Shown in pieces: positions 40,652 to 47,040 of a stretch of 47,040 nucleotides of DNA. The DNA is taken from contig JAEZXX010000027.1 in assembly GCA_023419535.1 (NCBI GenBank), positions 1 through 47,040 on the forward strand. The letters are read 5' to 3'. This DNA comes from Pseudomonadota bacterium (GTDB taxonomy: Bacteria > Pseudomonadota > Alphaproteobacteria > Rhizobiales > Rhizobiaceae). The notes beneath the pieces are model-generated. The model saw only the letters and a program-made list of their open reading frames with translations, was not told the origin of the DNA and did not search any database. The position numbers and the translations under genes were made by a program. Numbering within the stretch: position 1 is the stretch's first letter; every line of letters starts with the position of its first letter.

Positions 40652-42150
40652 GACGCCATGGCCTCCCTCGGGCCCAATCCCATCGCGAGTTTCACGATGG
40701 CGTTCTCGTTGACCTCGTCGCCTTCCACCTCGCCCGCGATGCGACCCGCGGCCATGACGACGACGCGGCTCGAAAGCCCGATCACCTCGGGAAGCTCGGA
40801 GGAGACGACGACGACGCTCTTGCCGCTCGTCGCGAGGCGACGGATGAATTCGTAGATCTGCTGCTTGGTGCCGATGTCGATGCCGCGGGTCGGCTCGTCG
40901 ATGATGACGATGTCGGGCTCGGCGAGCATGGTCTTGGCCAGAAGCAGCTTCTGCTGATTGCCGCCCGACAGGTTGCCGGCGTTCATGCCCCGGTCGCCGG
41001 CGCGGATGTCGAATTCGGCGAACGCCTTCGTGAGTGCCGTCTCTTCGGCCTTCGTATCAATCAGCCCCTTGGAGGTGAACCGGTCGAGCGAAAGGAGCGT
41101 CAGGTTCTCGCGCAGGTTCTTGCCCAGAAGCAGGCCCTTCTCCTTGCGGTCCTCGGTCAGATAGACGAGCCCGGCCTCGCGCGCCGCCATGACCGAGCCG
41201 AGCGCGATCGCACGCCCGGACACGCGGACCTCGCCGCTGGCAGGCCGGAGGCCGACGACGCCCTCCATCAGTTCGGTGCGGCCCGAGCCGACGAGACCGG
41301 CAAAGCCCAGAACCTCGCCGCGCTTCAGCGTGAAGCTCGCGCGTCCCGAGAGCCCCTCGACGACGAGGTCGCGGACCTCGAGCACGGTCTCCCCGCCGGC
41401 GGCGGCCTTGATCGGGAACAGGTCCGACAGTTCGCGTCCGACCATCGCCTCGGCCATCTCGTGCTCGGAGATGCCGCGCCGTGCCTCGCGCACCTTGCGC
41501 CCGTCCCGAAGCACGGTGACGCGGTCGGCGATGCGCGCGACCTCGTCGAGCTTGTGCGAGGTGTAGAGGATCGCAGTGCCCTCGGCACGCAGCCGCTCGA
41601 TGAGGAGAAGCAGCGTCTCCGTCTCGCGCGCTGTCAGGACCGCCGTCGGCTCGTCCATGATGAGGACGCGCGCGTTGCGGCCGAGCGCCTTGGCGATCTC
41701 CACCATCTGCCGGTTCGGGACCGAGATGTCGGAGATGCGGGCGCGCGGGTCCACGTGGCAGTCGAGGCGGCCGAGGAGAAGACGGGCCTGCTCCTGCATC
41801 GCGCGCCGGGCCAGGAACGGACCGCGCTTCAACTCTCGGCCGAGGAAGATGTTCTCCTCGACCGACAATTGGGACGCAAGGTTGAACTCCTGATGGATCA
41901 GGACGATGCCGGCGTTTTCTGCAGCATCGGACGAGTCGAAGTCGACCGGTTTGCCGTCGAGCAGCACCTGCCCGTCGGACGGCGCCAGATAGCCGCCGAG
42001 GATCTTCATCGTCGTCGACTTGCCGGCGCCGTTCTCGCCGATGAGCGCGTGCACCTCGCCGGCCCGCAGGTCGAAGTCGACATCCGTCAGCACCTGGACG
42101 GGGCCGAAGCGGCGCGAGACCTTCCGAAGCGCAAGAACGGGCGCGGTCAT
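40648..42150 (-). CDS. Ribose-type sugar ABC transporter ATP-binding protein (two NBDs)
   Basis: This is a 500-residue tandem ATPase of RbsA/MglA type. NBD1 has Walker A GENGAGKST, VLIHQEFNLASQLSVEENIFLG, ISVPNRQMVEIAKALG and Walker B LIMDEPTAVL. NBD2 has the degenerate GLVGSGRTELMEGV loop usual in this family, YLTEDRKEKGLLL, signature NLSGGNQQKLLLAKTML and VIIDEPTRGIDIG. It drives import with the RbsC-type permease. The start ATG at 42150 overlaps the preceding dehydrogenase stop (ATGA). A longer frame to 42738 is spurious. Confidence 0.95.
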   Translation of the reverse strand: MTAPVLALRKVSRRFGPVQVLTDVDFDLRAGEVHALIGENGAGKSTTMKILGGYLAPSDGQVLLDGKPVDFDSSDAAENAGIVLIHQEFNLASQLSVEENIFLGRELKRGPFLARRAMQEQARLLLGRLDCHVDPRARISDISVPNRQMVEIAKALGRNARVLIMDEPTAVLTARETETLLLLIERLRAEGTAILYTSHKLDEVARIADRVTVLRDGRKVREARRGISEHEMAEAMVGRELSDLFPIKAAAGGETVLEVRDLVVEGLSGRASFTLKRGEVLGFAGLVGSGRTELMEGVVGLRPASGEVRVSGRAIALGSVMAAREAGLVYLTEDRKEKGLLLGKNLRENLTLLSLDRFTSKGLIDTKAEETALTKAFAEFDIRAGDRGMNAGNLSGGNQQKLLLAKTMLAEPDIVIIDEPTRGIDIGTKQQIYEFIRRLATSGKSVVVVSSELPEVIGLSSRVVVMAAGRIAGEVEGDEVNENAIVKLAMGLGPREAMAS

Positions 42151-43304
42151 GGCGTCACCCAAGCGGCGTCTTCCCTGGAGGAGCGGACGCAGGCATCGAT
42201 GAAACGCATGCCCGCCAGCCCGGCGTCGAGACCGGGGAGCGTGGCCGACGGACCGCGCTCGCCGGCGCGGTGCGCCCGGATCGCCGTGGCCGCGTCCGAA
42301 TAGATGTTGGCGAAGGCTTCCAGATATCCTTCCGGATGCCCGGCCGGGATGCGCGAGGCGCCGGCCGAGGCCGCGCCGGTCCCGGCCCCGTTGCGGGTGA
42401 GCAGCCGCTTGGGCTCGCCATGAACGGTGTGCCACAGCCGGTTCGGGTCCTCCTGGCTCCATTCCAGCCCGCCGCGCTCGCCGTAGACCCGCAGGACCAG
42501 CCGGTTCTCGTTGCCCGGCGCGACCTGGCTGCAGGCGAGCGTACCCTTCACCCCGCCGGGGAAGCGCAGGAGGACATGGGCGTTGTCGTCGAGGCGACGG
42601 CCCGGCACGAAGCTGTCGAGGTCGGCCGCGAGCTTCTCCACGGCGAGCCCGGAGACGAAGCAGGCGAGGTTGTGGGCGTGCGTGCCGATGTCGCCCGTCG
42701 CGCCGCCGGCCCCGGAACGCTCCGGATCGGTCCGCCATTCGGCGCCCTTGGCCCCCGTCGTCTCCACGGCCTCCGTCAGCCAGTCCTGCATGTATTCGAC
42801 ATGGACGAGCCGGAGGGACCCGAGCGCGCCACTCGCGACCATGGCGCGCGCCTCGCGCACCATGGGATAGCCGGTGTAGTTGTGGGTCAGGACGAAGAGC
42901 GCCTCGCTCGACCGGGCGACCTTTGCGAGGTCCTCCGCCTGAGCCAGCGTCGCCGTCAGCGGCTTGTCGCAGAGGACGTGGATGCCGGCCTTCAGGAAGG
43001 CGACAGCGGCACTGGCGTGGAGGTGGTTGGGCGTGACGACCGACACGGCCTCGATGCCGTCGTCGCGCGCCGCTTCGCGCTCGGCCATCTCCTCGAAGGA
43101 GGCGTAGCTGCGCGCGGGGTCGAGACCGAGAGCCTCGCCGCTGGCGCGCGCCCGCTCCGGCGTCGAGGACAGGGCACCGGCCACGAGCTCGAAATGCCCG
43201 TCCATGCGCGCGGCGATGCGGTGGACCGCGCCGATGAAGGCGTCCGTGCCGCCGCCGACCATGCCAAGCCGGATCGGCCCGGAGCGGTTCGAGAAGCGGC
43301 TCAT
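42147..43304 (-). CDS. Gfo/Idh/MocA-family sugar or polyol dehydrogenase
   Basis: This 385-residue NAD(P)-dependent oxidoreductase has a Rossmann start IRLGMVGGGTDAFIGAVHRI, SVVTPNHLHASAAVAFLKAG and the catalytic-Lys motif CDKPLTATLAQAEDLAK. The active-site strand GGATGDIGTHAHNLACFVSG has the Asp/His pair typical of inositol dehydrogenase-like members. It likely oxidises the imported sugar or polyol (inositol or related). It overlaps both neighbours by 4 bases (ATGA), so it is translated together with the isomerase and the transporter ATPase. The exact substrate is not readable. Confidence 0.92.
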   Translation of the reverse strand: MSRFSNRSGPIRLGMVGGGTDAFIGAVHRIAARMDGHFELVAGALSSTPERARASGEALGLDPARSYASFEEMAEREAARDDGIEAVSVVTPNHLHASAAVAFLKAGIHVLCDKPLTATLAQAEDLAKVARSSEALFVLTHNYTGYPMVREARAMVASGALGSLRLVHVEYMQDWLTEAVETTGAKGAEWRTDPERSGAGGATGDIGTHAHNLACFVSGLAVEKLAADLDSFVPGRRLDDNAHVLLRFPGGVKGTLACSQVAPGNENRLVLRVYGERGGLEWSQEDPNRLWHTVHGEPKRLLTRNGAGTGAASAGASRIPAGHPEGYLEAFANIYSDAATAIRAHRAGERGPSATLPGLDAGLAGMRFIDACVRSSREDAAWVTP

Positions 43305-44359
43305 GCGCACAGCCCCAGAAGCCGGCGGTTGGCGGCGGCGTCCGTGCCGGCGGCGGCGAAATCGTCGAAGGCGCGTTCGGTGACGCGGATGATGTGGTTC
43401 TTCACGAACTGGGCGCCCTCGCGCGCGCCGTCCTCCGGATGCTTCAGCGCGCATTCCCATTCGACGACCGCCCAGCCGTCAAAGTCGTTCGCGGTCAGCT
43501 TGGAGAAGACGGCGCCGAAATCGACCTGTCCGTCGCCCGGCGAGCGGAAGCGCCCGGCCCGGTTCGCCCAGGACTGGTAGCCGCCATAGACGCCCTGGCG
43601 TCCGGTCGGGCGGAACTCGGCGTCCTTGACGTGGAACATGCGGATGCGGTCCGCATAGATGTCGATGTTCTCAAGATAGTCGAGCGCCTGGAGGACGTAG
43701 TGGGACGGATCGTACAGCATGTTGCAGCGTTCGTGCGCGCCCACGCGCTCCAGGAACATCTCGAAGGTCACGCCGTCGTGGAGATCCTCGCCCGGATGGA
43801 TCTCGTAGCAGAGGTCGACGCCGCACTCTTCGGCGAGATCGAGGATCGGGTGCCAGCGGCGCGCCAGTTCGTCGAAGGCGGCCTCCACCAAACCGGCCGG
43901 ACGCTGCGGCCAGGGATAGAGATAGGGCCAGGCGAGCGAGCCCGAGAAGGTCGCCATGGCGCCGAGGCCCAGATTGCGGGACGCCCGAAGGCTCTTGCGC
44001 ATCTGGTCGGCGGCCCAGTCCTGGCGGGCGCGCGGGTCGCCACGGACCTGCGGCGCGGCGAACCCATCCATCAGAGGATCGTAGGCCGGGTGAACGGCCA
44101 TCAACTGTCCCTGGACATGCGTCGACAGTTCGGTGACGACGATCCCGTTCTCGGCCGCCCGCCCCTTGAACTCGTCGCAATAGTCCTTCGAACTCGCTGC
44201 AGCGTCGAGGTCGATCAGTCGCGCGTCGCCGCTGGGAACCTGGACGCCGGCATAGCCGCATGCGGCCGCCCATTTCGTGATCGAATCCCACGAGTCGAAC
44301 GGCGCCGTGTCGCCGGCGAACTGCGCCAGAAACAGGGCCGGGCCCTTGATCGTCCGCAT
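43301..44359 (-). CDS. Xylose-isomerase-like TIM-barrel sugar isomerase/epimerase
   Basis: This 352-residue enzyme has the xylose-isomerase-like barrel with metal ligands in the expected order: CYEIHPGEDLHDG, NMLYDPSHYVLQALDY, RIRMFHVKDAEF and GWAVVEWECAL. It starts LFLAQFAGDTAPFDSWDSI. Relatives act in inositol, allulose and 3-keto-sugar metabolism. Paired with a Gfo/Idh/MocA dehydrogenase, it could isomerise or process the keto product. The ATG at 44359 has GGGAGGAA upstream; it is the first gene of the operon and faces the divergent lacI-type gene. Confidence 0.9.
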   Translation of the reverse strand: MRTIKGPALFLAQFAGDTAPFDSWDSITKWAAACGYAGVQVPSGDARLIDLDAAASSKDYCDEFKGRAAENGIVVTELSTHVQGQLMAVHPAYDPLMDGFAAPQVRGDPRARQDWAADQMRKSLRASRNLGLGAMATFSGSLAWPYLYPWPQRPAGLVEAAFDELARRWHPILDLAEECGVDLCYEIHPGEDLHDGVTFEMFLERVGAHERCNMLYDPSHYVLQALDYLENIDIYADRIRMFHVKDAEFRPTGRQGVYGGYQSWANRAGRFRSPGDGQVDFGAVFSKLTANDFDGWAVVEWECALKHPEDGAREGAQFVKNHIIRVTERAFDDFAAAGTDAAANRRLLGLCA

Positions 44360-44399
44360 GCGAGTTCCTCCCGCCGGCCTCCAGACCGGATGCATCCGA

Positions 44400-44413
44400 T
44401 GTAATCGTTTGCA
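44400..44413. promoter_or_regulatory. Candidate LacI-family operator
   Basis: TGTAATCGTTTGCA is an imperfect dyad around a central CG (4 of 6 arm positions match), the typical form of LacI/GalR operators. A second half site, CGTTTACA (44439-44446), follows 26 bases later. Both lie in the 135-base gap between the sugar operon (-) and the LacI-family gene (+), so one regulator could control both. Confidence 0.5.
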
Positions 44414-44494
44414 AGTGGACGTTAGCCCTGCCAATCTCCGTTTACAAGCCCCCCGTCAATCGGCATGTTCGCCCGCCGCTTCAGGGAGCCACAG

Positions 44495-45493
44495 GTGCCG
44501 AAACCAGCGACCATTCAGGATATCGCGCGAGAGGCCGGCGTCTCGACCGCGACGGTGAGCCGGACCCTCTCGCACCCCGAGCGCGTCGCGGAGCCGACGC
44601 GCGCGGCGGTGATGGATGCGGTGCGCCGCACCGACTTCCGAATCAACCGCACGGCCCGCAACCTGCGGCGGCGCCGCAGCGGCAGCGTTCTGGCGCTCGT
44701 GCCCAATCTCGCCAACCCGTTCTTTTCCGAGATCCTCTCCGGCCTGTCGGACGTTCTGGCGGGGTCCGGCTCGGGCCTTCTCGTCGGAGACACGCAGATC
44801 GGCCCTGATCCGACCGGGCGCCTCAACGACTATCTGGTCGGCGGCATGGCGGACGGCGCGGTGATCTTCGACGGGCACCTCCCCGAAGGGATGCGGATCG
44901 ACGTCTCGCGGCCCCCGCTGGTGCTGGCCTGCGAATGGTCCACCCAGCGCCTGCCGAGCGTGCGGGTCGACAACGAGGGCGGCGCGATGCTCGCGGTGCG
45001 CCATCTCATCGAGCACGGGCACCGGGCGATCGGGCACGTCACCGGGCCCTCCGGCAACGTCCTGACGATGAGCCGGCTTTCGGGCGTGCGCCGGGCACTC
45101 GACGAGGCGGGACTGCCGCTCCGCGAGGACCACGTCTTCGGCGGCGATTTCGGCCTGGCTTCGGGCGCGGCCGCCGCCGAGCGCTGGCTGGCGCTGGCCG
45201 AGCGGCCGACGGCGGTCTTCTGCGCGTCGGACGAGATGGCCTGCGGCTTCATCGGAGCCCTCCAGCATTCGGGCGTGGGGGTGCCGACGGACGTCTCGGT
45301 CGTCGGGTTCGACGACATCGAGGTGAGCGCCCATCTGACGCCCGCGCTGACGACGATCCGGCAGCCGCGCCGCCTGATCGGCGAACGTGCGGCCCATCTC
45401 GTGCTCGGCCTGATCGAGGAGAAGGAGGCCCCGTTCGAGGACGAGGTCCTTCCGGTCGAACTGATCGAGCGCGGCAGCGTCGCGCGACGCTGA
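44495..45493 (+). CDS. LacI-family transcriptional repressor
   Basis: This 332-residue protein has an N-terminal LacI helix-turn-helix (TIQDIAREAGVSTATVSRTL) with hinge helix RTARNLRRRRSG. A periplasmic-binding-like sensor domain follows (LALVPNLANPFFSEILSGL, VRVDNEGGAMLAVRHLIEHGH, FCASDEMACGFIGAL, VVGFDDIEVSAHLTPALTTI). It binds operator DNA and releases it on binding a sugar. I prefer GTG 44495, with AGGGAG 7 bases before it, over the in-frame ATG at 44465. It is divergent from the sugar transporter/dehydrogenase operon and most likely represses it. Confidence 0.93.
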   Translation: MPKPATIQDIAREAGVSTATVSRTLSHPERVAEPTRAAVMDAVRRTDFRINRTARNLRRRRSGSVLALVPNLANPFFSEILSGLSDVLAGSGSGLLVGDTQIGPDPTGRLNDYLVGGMADGAVIFDGHLPEGMRIDVSRPPLVLACEWSTQRLPSVRVDNEGGAMLAVRHLIEHGHRAIGHVTGPSGNVLTMSRLSGVRRALDEAGLPLREDHVFGGDFGLASGAAAAERWLALAERPTAVFCASDEMACGFIGALQHSGVGVPTDVSVVGFDDIEVSAHLTPALTTIRQPRRLIGERAAHLVLGLIEEKEAPFEDEVLPVELIERGSVARR

Positions 45494-45516
45494 AACGGCC
45501 CCGTCCGGTCAGACGC

Positions 45517-46497
45517 TCAGCGTGCCGTCGGCAGACCTTCGATCCAGCGCACGATCGCCTCGACGACGGGCTCGGTCGTGCCCGGGGAGAAGAGGTCTCC
45601 GGCGATCATGTGCTGAAGGCGATCCTGCGCCCCCTCGACGATCAGCACTTCGCTGGGTGCTCCCCACCGGGAGACGATCTCCTCCGTCGCGGCCGGATCG
45701 ACCACCTGGTCGCGCGGCGAGTAGACGAAGAGCGCGGGCGTCCGGATCGCCGAGACGTCGACGCCCCGGACCGCTTCCACGAGGGCGGCCATGGGGAGCA
45801 GAGCGCGCGAGGGGAAGACGGCGGTCTCGTTGCCGTCCGCGTCGGGCTCGGCGAGCTCGAGCTCGACGCCGTCGCCGACGAAGAGCGGCAGCACGCTCTC
45901 GGCGAAGGGCAGTCCGACGAAGCGGGCGCGCCAGTCCTGCAGGCGGAAGTTCGGCGAGACCATGACGAAGCCGGCGACGTCGTCGGTCATCCCTTCGGCG
46001 GCCGCCCAGGCCGAGAGCGTGCCCCCCGTCGAGGTCGAGATCACGACGACGCGCTCGCCGATCCGCCGGCCGATCGCAAGGGCCTCCGCAACATCGTTCA
46101 GCCAGTCGTTGGCGCTCGGCTCGGCCAGCGCCGCGAAATCGAGCCCGTGGCCCGACAGGCGCGTGAAGAAGAGGTTGGCCCCGAGCCGTTCGGCCACCTC
46201 GTCGGGCACGGGTCGAAGCTCCCGCTTGTCGCCCGAATAGCCGTGGACGTAGACGATCGAGAGCGGCGTTCGGGCGCGCGAAGCGGGATAGGCCCAGATG
46301 ATCTCCTTGGCCGTCTCCTCCGTCAGCCCCTCGACCTGTGCCTCCTCGGCCTCGACATAGGCCTGGGGGTCGTCGCCGATCGCAGCTGGGTCGAATGTGA
46401 TGGTCGGATCGACGGACACGCGTGGGCCGAAGAGCCATGCGAGCGCGCCGACGAGCAGGAGGACGAGAAGGAGGGCGAGGAGGATGCGGCGCTTCAT
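45517..46497 (-). CDS. Membrane-anchored alpha/beta-fold hydrolase
   Basis: This 326-residue protein starts with a basic/hydrophobic anchor or signal (residues 2-23). An alpha/beta-hydrolase domain follows with YVHGYSGDKRELRPV, the strand RLSGHGLDF, the nucleophile Ser156 in ISTSTGGT (first Gly of the usual GxSxG is Ser), FVYSPRDQVV (acid) and late His in LQHMIAGD. It probably works at or outside the inner membrane on an ester or lipid; the substrate is unknown. It converges on the lacI-type gene, 23 bases apart, and is not obviously part of the sugar operon. Confidence 0.85.
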   Translation of the reverse strand: MKRRILLALLLVLLLVGALAWLFGPRVSVDPTITFDPAAIGDDPQAYVEAEEAQVEGLTEETAKEIIWAYPASRARTPLSIVYVHGYSGDKRELRPVPDEVAERLGANLFFTRLSGHGLDFAALAEPSANDWLNDVAEALAIGRRIGERVVVISTSTGGTLSAWAAAEGMTDDVAGFVMVSPNFRLQDWRARFVGLPFAESVLPLFVGDGVELELAEPDADGNETAVFPSRALLPMAALVEAVRGVDVSAIRTPALFVYSPRDQVVDPAATEEIVSRWGAPSEVLIVEGAQDRLQHMIAGDLFSPGTTEPVVEAIVRWIEGLPTAR

Positions 46498-46587
46498 CCG
46501 ACAGTCTTAGGCGCCGGAGAACGAAAGAGAAGGCGCGACGGCGTGGGGCTGCGTTGTGCGGACCGTCGGGAGGCCGCGCCCTTCAGG

Positions 46588-46631
46588 CCCTCATCCGCCT
46601 GTCGGCACCTTCTCCCGCAAGCGGGGGAAGG
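46588..46631. repeat. Rhizobial-type intergenic palindromic repeat
   Basis: The sequence starting GCCCTCATCCGCCTGTCGGC contains a hairpin, CCTTCTCCCGC against GCGGGGGAAGG (10 of 11 pairs, 2-base loop). It resembles the short palindromic elements scattered between genes in rhizobial genomes, from memory of their typical CCTTCTCCC-GC core. It lies 36 bases downstream of the LssY-domain gene and may also work as its terminator. Confidence 0.6.
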
Positions 46632-46666
46632 ATCCAGCGGACAGAGCTGTGGATCATTGCCGAACG

Positions 46667-47040
46667 TCAATTTCCAAGCACCACGACCGTCGCCATGCCG
46701 TCGGTGCGATAGGGGTCGCCCTCCCCGTTGCGGCCGTCCTGCGTCGCACCGATCCCGTCGATCTCGTAGCTGCGTGCGACCATGCCGGTCGCGTCGAGTT
46801 CCTCGACCAGGGCGTCGCGCGCGGCGTCGATGTCGGGTGCGATGCGGTGGGTGACGGCGCCCGTATAGTGGCTGAGGCCGACGCCCGCGTCGAAGGTCAC
46901 GGCACCGGTCCAGAACGGCTCGCCCTGCCTCGTCTCCCGCCAGAGCCGGACATGCTGACGTTGGTCGGCGCTGGAGCCGACCGACTTCTCTAAAGCGAAA
47001 TCCTCGCGCCGTCCGTCGTAGAAGAGCGGCGAGACCGGCG
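46667..47040 (-). CDS. LssY C-terminal domain protein (3' part)
   Basis: The minus-strand frame is open from the window end (first full codon at 47038) to the TGA at 46667, giving 123 residues. They match the LssY C-terminal domain: PVSPLFYDGRREDFALEK, RQHVRLWRE, PFWTGAVTFDAGVGLSHYTG, THRIAPDIDAARDALVEEL and a tail GDPYRTDGMATVVVLG. In other bacteria this domain follows membrane segments, sometimes a DedA or PAP2 domain; that part is outside the window. The function is unknown. An internal GTG at 46900 is not the true start. Confidence 0.85.
   Translation of the reverse strand, partial: PVSPLFYDGRREDFALEKSVGSSADQRQHVRLWRETRQGEPFWTGAVTFDAGVGLSHYTGAVTHRIAPDIDAARDALVEELDATGMVARSYEIDGIGATQDGRNGEGDPYRTDGMATVVVLGN

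Noticed and set aside
46588..46631. CRISPR-like repeat
   Set aside because: A single unit with no spacer array; better explained as a dispersed palindromic element.

Overview
The window is about 47 kb of very GC-rich, densely coding bacterial chromosome. The best taxonomic marker is the block at 18721-23529: the special acyl carrier protein AcpXL, two ketoacyl synthases, an alcohol dehydrogenase and the acyltransferase LpxXL. Together these make and attach the very-long-chain fatty acid of lipid A that is typical of Hyphomicrobiales (Rhizobiales). The PleC/DivJ-like kinase, the DUF1289 plus TIGR02281 protease pair and a rhizobial-type palindromic repeat fit this. Genus cannot be fixed by eye; an Aurantimonadaceae-like or similar high-GC member is a guess. 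I saw no rRNA, tRNA, CRISPR array, insertion sequence or prophage.

Region 1 (2-5749, + strand) is a self-contained glucitol-type PTS operon: a SorC-type sugar-responsive regulator (cut by the window start), GutM, EIIC, EIIBC, EIIA and a fused HPr-Enzyme I. It can carry phosphate from PEP to an imported polyol without any other PTS protein. Region 2 (5760-11172, - strand) converges on it. It encodes a COG4091 dehydrogenase/SAF protein, an acetoin-dehydrogenase-like E1 alpha, E1 beta and a lipoyl-alpha/beta-hydrolase E2, and a HAD phosphatase. The two may form one polyol or ketose pathway whose substrate is not identified. An alpha/beta hydrolase, an Lrp regulator, a UDG-superfamily protein and a GST follow (11388-14156).

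Region 3 (14294-18590) is housekeeping: a histidine kinase, DUF1289 and aspartic protease genes, DusA, a lipoprotein transglycosylase and a tiny membrane peptide. Region 4 (18721-23529) is the lipid A VLCFA operon. It lacks the FabZ dehydratase usually placed after acpXL, and its first ketoacyl synthase has lost the active-site Cys. A hairpin terminator closes it. Region 5 (23616-28588) holds a GGDEF-EAL protein with a degenerate GGDEF site, a hybrid histidine kinase with two receiver domains, and a DUF2934 protein.

Region 6 (28927-38539, + strand) is a catabolic gene set: aminotransferase, spermidine/putrescine-type ABC importer, nitrilase-family amidase, D-threonine-aldolase-like PLP enzyme, gamma-glutamyltransferase-family enzyme and HMG-CoA-lyase-like enzyme. 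Most of the importer genes overlap by 4 bases. The combination suggests import and breakdown of an amide or gamma-glutamyl-type nitrogen compound, but I do not recognise a described pathway. A bidirectional terminator (38561-38599) separates it from region 7 (38649-44359, - strand). Region 7 is a ribose-type sugar ABC importer with a Gfo/Idh/MocA dehydrogenase and a TIM-barrel isomerase/epimerase, divergent from a LacI regulator (44495-45493). The window ends with a membrane-anchored alpha/beta hydrolase, a palindromic repeat and the 3' end of an LssY-C-domain gene.
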